Positions 1-6,154 of a stretch of 9,638 nt of DNA are shown one piece after another. The stretch comes from JADGNZ01 sp035995985. Lineage in GTDB: Bacteria > Acidobacteriota > Thermoanaerobaculia > Gp7-AA8. How positions within the stretch are numbered: the stretch's first letter is position 1; each line of letters begins with the position of its first letter. Under the pieces are notes generated by a model that searched no databases, was not told the origin of the DNA, and saw only the letters and a program-made list of their open reading frames with translations. Made by a program: the position numbers and the translations under genes. The DNA is taken from NCBI GenBank assembly GCA_035995985.1, contig DASYJY010000137.1, positions 1 to 9,638 on the forward strand. Direction: 5' to 3'.

Positions 1-80
1 CGCGGCTTGCCGCCCTCGAACGCGTACGGCGCGTTGAGCAGCCGACAGGCGAGTGCGAGGACGAAGAAGGCTGCTGCGAG
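1..80 (-). CDS. Probable N-terminal fragment of a membrane protein, cut by left edge
   Basis: Read on the minus strand from position 80 down, one frame gives a hydrophobic stretch, AAAFFVLALACRLLNAPYAF, followed by EGGKP. This looks like the first transmembrane helix and loop of an inner-membrane protein, for example a polytopic glycosyltransferase, but the family cannot be decided from 26 codons. The plus-strand reading of the same bases is rich in Arg, Ser and Ala, as expected for the antisense of a gene. No ATG or GTG start is obvious; the frame stays open into the adjacent G-rich repeat, where a TTG at 116-114 is one possible start. The gene would diverge from the protease gene. The call rests only on composition, so confidence is low. 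Confidence 0.3.
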
Positions 81-161
81 GGGAGTGGGGTGTAGGGAGT
101 GGGGTCTGGGAGACAAAACAGACAACGTTCTCCCACTCCCCACTCCCGACTCCCCACTCCC
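80..161. repeat. G-rich inverted repeat with G-quadruplex motifs on both strands
   Basis: The left arm (80-110) has five G runs (GGGG, GGGG, GGG, GGGG, GGG) separated by 3-4 bases; the right arm (132-161) has five C runs with similar spacers. The arms are complementary copies of a GGGAGTGGGG-type unit around an A-rich centre (about 111-128). Each arm meets the usual G3+N1-7 quadruplex pattern, the left on the plus strand and the right on the minus strand. It lies between the putative left-edge gene and the protease gene. It looks like a dispersed intergenic element; whether other copies exist cannot be seen here. Confidence 0.75.
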
Positions 162-236
162 AATAATTTGTCTTGCCATTTTTGCCGCGATGCCTGAATC
201 TTATTTCGCGTCGTCCAAGACGTCCGAAAAAATCAG

Positions 237-1487
237 GTGACCCCGCTGCGAAGCTTTTTCGCCGCTTTCCTATTTGTGCTGGCCGTCTATCCGGCTGCAG
301 CGCAGGAGCTCGCTTCCACCCGCTGCCGCGAGTCCGAGGTCGTGATCGACGCAACGCACAACGCCGCGAAACTCGATGGGTGCGGAGACGCGAACGCCGA
401 GAACCTTCTCTGGCACCTCGACCGGATCGATCAGCGCGACGGCTTTCTCGACGGCGAATATCGCCGCCACGACGCCGGACGAGGAGCGGTCGTCTACATC
501 ATGGACACCGGGGTCATGGCCGCGCACGCCGAGTTCGCAACGCCGGCCGGCAGCCGCGTCATCGCCGGCTTCGACGCCACGCAGGCGGTCACCGTCGGGG
601 CGTCGACCTGCGCCAGTCCGAACAAAGCGCTGATGCCGTGCTTCTCGACGACGACCGAATTGGTCGGCGCGTCGCACGGAACGAGCGTCGCCTCGCTCGT
701 TGCTGGACAGCATGTCGGCGTTGCACCGGAAGCGCTCATCGTCAGTGTGCGTGTCATGAACGAATCGGCGCTGGCCACGACGCGAACGTATCTCGACGGC
801 CTCAACGACATCATTCGCCACGCTTGGGATCCGGCCACGCCGCAATTTCACACCGCGGTAGTCAATATCAGCGGCTGGGTGCTGGAGCGTCTGAACGCGA
901 ATCGCGACGATGCGCCGGTGACGTTCGCCGCGGTCGAGCGAAAGATCCGCGACATGGTCGGTGGCGTCGATGCCCTCGGCCATCCCGATCCGAACGGGAA
1001 GCGCTTCCTCTTCGTCGTAGCCGGCAACAACGTCGACAACGGCTGCGGCCGCGCCGGAGTCGTCGATCGTTTCCCCGCCACGCTCGGCAAGGATCTGGAC
1101 GGCCTGATCACCGTCGGCGGCATGACCTCGGACAACAGTTGGTGGCCCGGCGCCTGCCACGGCGGCCTCGAAATCCTGGCGCCATCGCAAGGGATTTTCA
1201 GCGCTTCGATTACGGCGACGAATCACTATCGCGGCACGAAACCGAACCTTCGCTCGGGGACGTCGTTCGCGGCGCCGATCATTTCCGGCATCGCCGCGCG
1301 CCTCCTCGGCGAACGTCCGAACCTGACGCCGGCGGAACTGGAAGCGATTATCACCTCGACTACATCGCGCATCACCAATCCCGACGCCAGCCGCGCCGAC
1401 GGCAAGGTGGCTTTCGTGCAGGACGCGCCGGCGGTCATGACGGCATCGCACGCAATCGCGACCTCGGTGGTCCGACTCGAACCGTAG
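237..1487 (+). CDS. Secreted subtilisin-like serine protease (S8 family)
   Basis: A 416-aa endopeptidase of the subtilase fold, likely exported. Residues 1-22 form a signal peptide (basic start, FFAAFLFVLAV core, likely cleavage after AAA before Q23). The catalytic triad is visible: D90 in VVYIMDTGV, H147 in GASHGTSVASLVAG and S343 in SGTSFAAPIISG; N264 in VVAGNN fits the oxyanion-hole Asn. The layout and the ILAP segment (313-316) resemble the proteinase K side of the family. Six cysteines (30, 49, 125, 135, 270, 307) would suit disulfides outside the cytoplasm. About 60 residues precede the catalytic core, short for a full inhibitory propeptide, and no C-terminal accessory domain is seen. 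The GTG start at 237 is chosen because it puts the signal peptide at the N terminus; the ribosome binding site is weak. It ends 6 bp from the convergent msrA. Substrate unknown. Confidence 0.93.
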   Translation: MTPLRSFFAAFLFVLAVYPAAAQELASTRCRESEVVIDATHNAAKLDGCGDANAENLLWHLDRIDQRDGFLDGEYRRHDAGRGAVVYIMDTGVMAAHAEFATPAGSRVIAGFDATQAVTVGASTCASPNKALMPCFSTTTELVGASHGTSVASLVAGQHVGVAPEALIVSVRVMNESALATTRTYLDGLNDIIRHAWDPATPQFHTAVVNISGWVLERLNANRDDAPVTFAAVERKIRDMVGGVDALGHPDPNGKRFLFVVAGNNVDNGCGRAGVVDRFPATLGKDLDGLITVGGMTSDNSWWPGACHGGLEILAPSQGIFSASITATNHYRGTKPNLRSGTSFAAPIISGIAARLLGERPNLTPAELEAIITSTTSRITNPDASRADGKVAFVQDAPAVMTASHAIATSVVRLEP

Positions 1488-1493
1488 CCGCGC

Positions 1494-2081
1494 TCAATGC
1501 GCCGGCGCCGCGCCCCACAAGTCTTTCAGCCGCTGATCGCGCCCGCAGTTGAAGCGGTAGAACTTGTATCGCAGCGGATTCTTTTTGTAATAGTCCTGGT
1601 GGTACTCCTCGGCACGATAGAAGCGCGCCGCCGGAAGAATGTCGGTGAAAACGTCGTGATGAAATCGCACGCCCACCGCCTGCTTCGACGCCTCGGCCAG
1701 CCGCTTCTGGTCGGCGTCGTGGAAGAAAATCGCGCTCCGATACTGTCCGCCGTGATCGCAGAACTGCCCTGAGTTATCGAGCGGATCGACGTTGTGCCAG
1801 AAGACGTCGAGGAGCTGCTGATATGAAATCCGCGCTGGGTCGTAGACGATCTCCACGGATTCCCGATGTCCCGTGTAGCCATCCGAAACCTGTTCGTACG
1901 TTGGATGGTCGACGCGTCCGCCGGTGTATCCCGACGTGATGGAGACGACGCCGTTCAACCGCTCGAACGGCGGCTCCATGCACCAGAAGCAACCGCCCGC
2001 GAACGTAGCGACCGCGCGACGCGGGGCGGGAGCGGCGGAGATAAGCGACAGCGCAGCGAGGAGCAGAAGGATGCGTTTCAT
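1494..2081 (-). CDS. msrA: Exported peptide methionine-(S)-S-oxide reductase MsrA
   Basis: A 195-aa enzyme that reduces the S epimer of methionine sulfoxide in proteins. The family signature GCFWCMEPPFE is present, with catalytic C31 and a second Cys at C34; other landmarks are GYTGG (51-55), GHRESVEIVYDP (71-82), and GQFCDHGGQYRSAIFF (105-120), which carries C108. C179 near the C terminus (FNCGRDQRL) is a candidate resolving Cys. Residues 1-20 (KRILLLLAALSLISAAPAP) look like a signal peptide, so this form probably works in the periplasm, where it would need an external thiol donor. No MsrB domain or msrB gene is in the window. The gene diverges from the ABC operon, and an inverted repeat begins only 7 bp upstream of its ATG, leaving no recognisable Shine-Dalgarno. 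Stop codon is TGA. Confidence 0.95.
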   Translation of the reverse strand: MKRILLLLAALSLISAAPAPRRAVATFAGGCFWCMEPPFERLNGVVSITSGYTGGRVDHPTYEQVSDGYTGHRESVEIVYDPARISYQQLLDVFWHNVDPLDNSGQFCDHGGQYRSAIFFHDADQKRLAEASKQAVGVRFHHDVFTDILPAARFYRAEEYHQDYYKKNPLRYKFYRFNCGRDQRLKDLWGAAPAH

Positions 2082-2087
2082 TTTCGA

Positions 2088-2176
2088 AGTGGATTAGTAG
2101 GCCGGTAGATTAGTCGATCAGGACGTAAGCGGGGCGGTCGCCACGAATCTACTAATCACGAATCGACTGATCCACT
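2088..2176. repeat. Imperfect inverted repeat built from GGATTAGT-like units, between msrA and the ABC operon
   Basis: The left end AGTGGATTAGTAG (2088-2100) matches the reverse complement of the right end CGACTGATCCACT (2164-2176) with two mismatches. Inside are further GATTAGT-type words on both strands (TAGATTAGTCGAT at 2105-2117, ATCTACTAATCACGAAT at 2147-2163). The element takes up nearly the whole 117-bp spacer between two divergent genes, so their promoters must lie in it or overlap it. No clear -35/-10 pair stands out. The same AGTGGATTAGT word recurs at 4481. Confidence 0.7.
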
Positions 2177-2198
2177 GCTTCTGCTACTCTCCGCCACC

Positions 2199-2954
2199 AT
2201 GTCGCGCTCGCGTCTGCTTCCGTTGACAGGCATCGTCGCCGCCCTCGCCGCGTGGCAAATCGGCGTGATGCTCCGGCCGGCGTCGCTTATCCCGGGGCCG
2301 ATCGCCGTCGCGCAAGGAATCAGCGAGCTGGCGGTGCGCGGACTGCTCGTCAAATATGTCGTGGCCTCGCTCTTCCGCGTCACGTGGGGCTATCTCGCGG
2401 CGCTCGTCATCGCCATCCCACTCGGGCTGATGTTAGGCATGATGCGCATCGGCGAGATGGCCATGAATCCGATCCTGCAAATCCTCCGGCCGATCTCGCC
2501 GCTGGCGTGGATTCCGATCGCCATCCTCTGGTTCGGTGTCGGCGACATCTCCGCGATCTTCCTCATCTTCCTGGCCAGCCTGCTGCCGATGACGGTTGCG
2601 ACGATGAACGCCATGCACAACATCGATCCGGTCCACCTCGCGGCCGCGCGCAATTTCGGAATCCCGCTGCGCGCCCGCATGCGCGACGTGCTCATTCCCG
2701 CAATCCTGCCGCAGCTCATCGTGGCCATGCGCATCACGCTCGGCGTGGCGTGGCTCGTGGTCGTGGCCGCGGAGATGATCGCCGTCAACTCCGGCCTCGG
2801 ATTCCTGATCGTTGACGCGCGCAACGCCGGCAATCGCTACGACCTCGTTATCGCGGGCATGGTGCTGATCGGTCTCGTCGGCATCGTGCTCGATCTGCTG
2901 ATGCGCCGCCTGGAACGGCTCGATTCCGTCCGCTGGGGCTACGCGTCGGAATGA
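2199..2954 (+). CDS. ABC transporter permease, NitT/TauT/SsuC type (first of two)
   Basis: A 251-aa inner-membrane subunit of a binding-protein-dependent importer. It has a hydrophobic N-terminal helix (about 7-25), then further membrane segments consistent with the roughly six-helix SsuC/TauC architecture. The cytoplasmic EAA-type coupling loop, which docks on the ATPase, is at 147-172 (LAAARNFGI then LIPAILPQ). The family block RPISPLAWIPIAILWFG (97-113) is present. The ATG start is preceded by CCGCCACC with no Shine-Dalgarno. It is the first gene of a four-gene operon; its stop overlaps the ATPase start (ATGA, 2951-2954), which suggests coupled translation. About 60% identity to the second permease over the core implies duplication and a heterodimeric membrane channel. 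Family members carry nitrate, sulfonates, taurine, bicarbonate or pyrimidine precursors; the substrate cannot be read from this subunit. Confidence 0.93.
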   Translation: MSRSRLLPLTGIVAALAAWQIGVMLRPASLIPGPIAVAQGISELAVRGLLVKYVVASLFRVTWGYLAALVIAIPLGLMLGMMRIGEMAMNPILQILRPISPLAWIPIAILWFGVGDISAIFLIFLASLLPMTVATMNAMHNIDPVHLAAARNFGIPLRARMRDVLIPAILPQLIVAMRITLGVAWLVVVAAEMIAVNSGLGFLIVDARNAGNRYDLVIAGMVLIGLVGIVLDLLMRRLERLDSVRWGYASE

Positions 2955-3685
2955 AGGTCCAGTTCAGCGACGTCTCGATGCGTTTCGGCGCGATGGAAGT
3001 TCTTCAGCGCATCACCCTCGGCGCTGAAGAAGGGGAGTTCCTCTGCATCGTCGGCCCGTCCGGCTGCGGCAAGTCGACGCTGCTCAACATCGCGGGAGGA
3101 TTCCTCGCGCCCGGAAGCGGCTCGGTCACGATCGACGGCGAGCGGGTCACGGCGCCCGACCGCCGCCGCATCTTCGTCTTCCAGGAACGCGGCGTCTTCC
3201 CGTGGCTGACCGTCGAAGGCAACATCGGATTTGGACTCTTCGACGTGTCCGAAGACGAACGCCGCGCTCGCGTCGCGCAGTACATCGAACTGGTTGGACT
3301 CAAAGGATTCGAAAAGTCGTATCCGCGCGAGCTCTCCGGCGGAATGAAGCAGCGCGTCGAAGTGGCGCGCGCACTGGCCGTTAATCCCGACGTCCTTTTC
3401 CTCGACGAACCGTTCGGCGCGCTCGATTCGATCACGCGATTGCAGATGCGCAGCGAGCTACTCCGCATCTGGCGCGCGGAGCGTAAGACAGTGCTCTTCG
3501 TTACGCACGACATCGAAGAGTCGGTACAGCTCGCCGACCGTGTCGTGGTCATGAGCGCGCGTCCGGGGAAAATTCGACGCGTGGTGGATATCGACATTCC
3601 GCATCCGCGCGATCTGTCCTCGCGGCGGTATATCGAATTGCGGGATCTCATTTTCGGCGAGATTGGGCTGGCGCACCAAGTATGA
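2951..3685 (+). CDS. ABC transporter ATP-binding subunit, NitT/TauT/SsuB type
   Basis: A 244-aa nucleotide-binding subunit that powers import with the two flanking permeases. All ABC motifs are intact: Walker A GPSGCGKST (35-43), Q-loop Q78 in VFQERGVFPWLTV, signature LSGGMKQRVEVARAL (128-142), Walker B VLFLDEP (148-154) with catalytic E153, D-loop ALDS (157-160) and H-loop H186 in VTHDIEES. The FPWLTV and THDIEESVQLADRVVVMSAR segments are typical of the SsuB/TauB/NrtD group, and the length is normal for that group. It has no extra regulatory or solute-binding domain. Its ATG overlaps the first permease's stop, and its own stop overlaps a second permease ATG (3682-3685), so all three are probably translated in a coupled way. 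Confidence 0.95.
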   Translation: MKVQFSDVSMRFGAMEVLQRITLGAEEGEFLCIVGPSGCGKSTLLNIAGGFLAPGSGSVTIDGERVTAPDRRRIFVFQERGVFPWLTVEGNIGFGLFDVSEDERRARVAQYIELVGLKGFEKSYPRELSGGMKQRVEVARALAVNPDVLFLDEPFGALDSITRLQMRSELLRIWRAERKTVLFVTHDIEESVQLADRVVVMSARPGKIRRVVDIDIPHPRDLSSRRYIELRDLIFGEIGLAHQV

Positions 3686-4497
3686 AAAACCTTGATCACC
3701 ACAGAGACACAGAGAGCACAGAGGAAGCTCTCTCTTCCTCTGTGCCTCTGTGGTTCAAAGACTCGACATTAAGTTTCGTAATGCCGTTAATCACTGCGAC
3801 GATCGGACTGGCGATCTGGGCAGCAGCAGTGAAAACGTCCGGAACAAAAATCTTCCCGTCTCCAATCGCCGTCGCCAAAGCCATTGGAACGCTCGCAGAA
3901 AAGAGTCTCCTCTGGCACTACATCGCCGACTCCCTCACACGCGTCTTCGCCGGCTACGCCGCTGCCATCGTCATCGGCATTCCGCTCGGCTTCCTCCTCG
4001 GCTGGTACGCGCCGCTGGCAAGAGCGATCAATCCGCTGATCCAGATGCTCCGTCCGATTTCGCCACTCGCATGGATGCCTCTCGCCGTGATCTGGTTCGG
4101 CGTCAGCAACGCCGCGCCGATCTTCCTGATTTTCCTGGCCTCGCTCTTCCCGATCATCGTCGCGGCCATGAACGGCGTCCGCAACGTCCCACCGATGTAC
4201 CTTCAGGCCGGCCGCAATTTCGGACTGTCCACGCCGCAATTAATGCGTCGCGTCATGATCCCCGCCGTACTGCCGCGCATCATCGTCGGCCTCCGGCTCG
4301 CTTTCGGCATCGCCTGGGTGGTGTTAGTCGCTGCCGAAATGATCGCCGTCGACTCCGGACTCGGATACTTAATCATTGACGCCCGTAACGCCGGCAAACA
4401 CTACGACCTCGTCGTCGCCGGAATGCTGCTGATTGGATTGATTGGATTATTACTGGATACAGCGATTCGAAAAATAGAGCAGTGGATTAGTGATTAA
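3682..4497 (+). CDS. ABC transporter permease, NitT/TauT/SsuC type (second), with repeat-derived N terminus
   Basis: A 271-aa permease paralogous to the one at 2199. It shares RPISPLAW (124-131), the EAA-type loop (174-199, LQAGRNFGL then MIPAVLPR) and VAAEMIAV (217-224) near its C-terminal helices. Counted by hand over 136 aligned core residues, about 62% are identical. The start at 3682 forms an ATGA overlap with the ATPase stop, but residues 6-25 are the in-frame translation of a 57-bp inverted repeat and have no counterpart in the paralogue. Homology with the first permease begins near M34 (ATG at 3781), so 3781 is the alternative start; neither ATG has a clear Shine-Dalgarno. The stop codon lies inside a perfect hairpin. 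The pair with the first permease suggests a heterodimeric channel. Confidence 0.9.
   Translation: MKNLDHHRDTESTEEALSSSVPLWFKDSTLSFVMPLITATIGLAIWAAAVKTSGTKIFPSPIAVAKAIGTLAEKSLLWHYIADSLTRVFAGYAAAIVIGIPLGFLLGWYAPLARAINPLIQMLRPISPLAWMPLAVIWFGVSNAAPIFLIFLASLFPIIVAAMNGVRNVPPMYLQAGRNFGLSTPQLMRRVMIPAVLPRIIVGLRLAFGIAWVVLVAAEMIAVDSGLGYLIIDARNAGKHYDLVVAGMLLIGLIGLLLDTAIRKIEQWISD
3698..3754. repeat. CACAGAG-type inverted repeat inside the second permease gene
   Basis: The left arm starts ACCACAGAGACACAGAG and the right arm ends CTCTGTGCCTCTGTGGT; they are complementary with one mismatch and an extra AGCACAGAG unit on the left, and a GAAG/CTTC inner pair. This resembles the widespread HRDTE-coding intergenic repeats that appear as spurious N-termini of bacterial proteins. 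It is 57 bp, exactly 19 codons, and read in the gene's frame gives HRDTESTEEALSSSVPLW. Confidence 0.8.
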
Positions 4498-4503
4498 TCC
4501 ACT
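4481..4503. repeat. Perfect 9-bp hairpin over the second permease stop codon
   Basis: AGTGGATTA (4481-4489) pairs exactly with TAATCCACT (4495-4503) across the loop GTGAT. The TAA stop of the second permease (4495-4497) starts the right arm. The word AGTGGATTAGT is shared with the repeat at 2088. No T-tract follows, so it is not a standard terminator; it could stabilise upstream mRNA or alter expression of the binding protein relative to the permeases. Confidence 0.7.
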
Positions 4504-4510
4504 ACTCAGA

Positions 4511-4517
4511 AAGGAGG
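4511..4517 (+). promoter_or_regulatory. Strong Shine-Dalgarno fixing the TTG start of the binding protein
   Basis: AAGGAGG lies 4 bases before TTG 4522. It is the strongest ribosome binding site in the operon and sets the start of the substrate-binding protein upstream of the in-frame TGA. It fits the usual need for excess binding protein over membrane subunits. Confidence 0.85.
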
Positions 4518-4521
4518 CCCA

Positions 4522-5583
4522 TTGAAAAAACTAACCCTCGCCATCACCACCTGGATACTCGCCATCACGGCCGCGCATTTCGCGCTCAATGTGAACTGGC
4601 AGGTGCTGATGAACGACCGGTTGCCGGAAGCGGACCGCAAGCTCAATGTGGCGTATATCCCCGTAACGTGACATCTCGCTTGCCCGGTCACCGACTACAT
4701 CTCCGCCTACTCGCAGTCCGGACAGATTTTCATCCCGCGCATGTTTCAGGGCTTCCCTGAAATTAAAGAAGCGCTGATGTCCAACAAGATGCAGGCGGCG
4801 TTCATGGTCGCGCCGATGGCAATCGCCCTGCGGGCTCAGGGCGTTCCGGTGAAGATTGTTTACCTCGGCCACCGCTATGGATCGGCCGTAGTCGTCCGCA
4901 GCGACGGCCCTGTCCATCGTGTGTCCGATCTGCGCGGCCGCATCATCGCCATCCCCAGCCGCTTCTCCGACGAACGCCTCATCGTCTTCCGCGCGCTGCA
5001 GGCAAACGGGATGGACGCGAAGAAAGATGTGCGCATGGTCGAGATGGCGCCACCAGACGTCGCCGGCGCATTGGCGGCGAGCGCCATCGACGCCTTTTCG
5101 ATGGGCGAGCCGTATCCGTCGCAAGCGGAGATGGCCGGCTTTGGCCGCGTGCTCTTCCACGCGCGCCAGTACTGGCCCGATTACATCTCGTGCGTCCTGG
5201 TCGTCCGTCAGGACGTCATCGACAAACGCCCTGAGGCCGTGCAAGTGCTCGTCGACGGCGTCGCGCGTTCGGGACTCTGGCTCGACGAAAAGGAACGCGC
5301 CAAACGCCACCGCCTCCACGCCGCCGATTTCGTCGGCCGCTTCTACTATCACCAGGACCCCAAACTCCTGCGCTGGGCGCTGACGAACCCAATCGACCGC
5401 GTCAAATACGAGCCGCTATCCCCGCGCCGAGCCGACTTCGAAACGATCGTCAATCTGATGGTGCAGACCGGCGTGCTCGATCACGCCATCCCCTTCGAAG
5501 AGTTTGTCGACACAACATTCGCCGAAGGCGCCCACGCGATGACGCCGTGGAAGTACGAAGCCGGCGACGCTACGTCTCGTTAG
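4522..5583 (+). CDS. ABC transporter substrate-binding protein (NrtA/SsuA/TauA-like) with in-frame TGA at codon 50
   Basis: A 353-codon frame interrupted once, by TGA at 4669-4671. Before it: TTG start with strong Shine-Dalgarno, a hydrophobic export or anchor segment (about 4-22), a linker, then KLNVAYIPVT, the first strand of the binding domain. After it the same frame continues without further stops: HLACPVTDYI, an EIKEALMSNKMQAAF segment, VPVKIVYLGHRYGSAVVV, DLRGRIIAIPSRFSDERL, IDAFSMGEPYPSQAEMAGFG, to a TAG at 5581. These match the periplasmic binding proteins of NitT/TauT importers (NMT1/NrtA-like). Length and content are complete, so the protein makes sense only if TGA is read through or is an error. 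Codon 50 could be selenocysteine; from memory, relatives carry Cys in a TCHLTCP-like motif here, which needs checking. Alternatives are a recent nonsense mutation or a base-call error. An internal ATG at 4741 would lack the export segment and a Shine-Dalgarno. Substrate unknown. Confidence 0.8.
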
Positions 5584-6154
5584 GCGTGATCCACTTCTCC
5601 ACCATCGGCGGCTCATACTCCGACAACCGACGCAGCAGCGAAGCAGGATCGACATCGACGAATGCCATCGATCGATACTGCGCGCGGATGAATTCCGCAT
5701 CGACGGCGCGATCGAGAAACGACAGCAGCGGCGCGTAGAAACCGTTCGCATCGACAAAGCCGAGCGGCTTGCGATGAATCCCGAGCTGCGCCCACGTCCA
5801 CACTTCGAAGATCTCTTCGAGGGTGCCGAGTCCGCCTGGCAGCGCGACGAAGGCATCGGAGAGCGACGCCATCATCGCCTTCCGTTCGTGCATCGTCTCG
5901 ACGACGTGCAGTTCCGTCAGATTGCGATGACCGACTTCGCGGTCCCACAACATCCGCGGAATCACTCCAATCGCGTTGCCGCCGCCGGCCAGCACCGCAT
6001 CCGCGATGATGCCCATCAGTCCTACATGCCCACCGCCGTAGACGAGAGCGATATTCGACTTCGCCAGCAACGCGCCGAAATCGCGCGCGACGTTCGCGTA
6101 CATCGGATCGTCTCCCGAATTCGACCCGCAGAAAACGCAGAGACTTCGAATCAC
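5570..6154 (-). CDS. LOG-family nucleotide 5'-monophosphate phosphoribohydrolase (TIGR00730-like)
   Basis: A 194-aa cytosolic Rossmann-fold protein. LOG enzymes hydrolyse nucleoside or cytokinin riboside 5'-monophosphates to the free base and ribose 5-phosphate; many bacterial members are annotated as lysine decarboxylases by mistake. Visible motifs: SLCVFCGSNSG (4-14), YGGGHVGLMG (39-48), MHERKAMM (88-95) and the signature PGGLGTLEE (106-114), whose Arg and Glu residues form the active site in the family. The GTG start at 6154 is chosen because the family begins right before this CVFCGS strand; the longer frame (to 6265) adds only Arg/Ala/Asp-rich antisense-like residues. The GTG overlaps the TGA of the upstream 79-aa gene (GTGA), so translation is probably coupled. 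Its 3' end overlaps the binding-protein gene by 14 bp. True physiological substrate unknown. Confidence 0.92.
   Translation of the reverse strand: MIRSLCVFCGSNSGDDPMYANVARDFGALLAKSNIALVYGGGHVGLMGIIADAVLAGGGNAIGVIPRMLWDREVGHRNLTELHVVETMHERKAMMASLSDAFVALPGGLGTLEEIFEVWTWAQLGIHRKPLGFVDANGFYAPLLSFLDRAVDAEFIRAQYRSMAFVDVDPASLLRRLSEYEPPMVEKWITPNET

Noticed and set aside
80..161. CRISPR-like array
   Set aside because: Units are very short, mirrored rather than directly repeated with unique spacers, and no cas gene is present.
7..240. 77-aa plus-strand open frame at the left end
   Set aside because: Runs through the G-rich repeat; the opposite strand gives a more plausible membrane segment.
270..1451. 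393-aa minus-strand open frame opposite the protease
   Set aside because: Arg/Asp/Val-rich low-information sequence, antisense shadow of a well-supported gene.
173..1552. 459-aa plus-strand open frame over the protease gene
   Set aside because: Its product is extremely Arg/Ser-rich with no domains; it is a high-GC shadow of the protease frame, which has a signal peptide and a full catalytic triad.
4481..4503. Intrinsic terminator at the end of the second permease
   Set aside because: Stem is good but no T-tract follows, and the next gene of the operon starts 19 bp later with a strong ribosome binding site.
4669..4671. Genome-wide reassignment of TGA to an amino acid
   Set aside because: TGA ends msrA, the first permease, the ATPase and the 79-aa gene in this window, so it is a normal stop here.
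4531..5352. 273-aa minus-strand open frame opposite the binding protein
   Set aside because: It avoids the TGA problem, but has no recognisable motif and has His/Asp/Arg-rich antisense composition, while the plus frame shows family motifs on both sides of the TGA.
4741..5583. Binding protein starting at the internal ATG 4741
   Set aside because: No Shine-Dalgarno there, and the product would lack the export segment and first strands of the domain; the strong AAGGAGG/TTG start lies upstream in the same frame.
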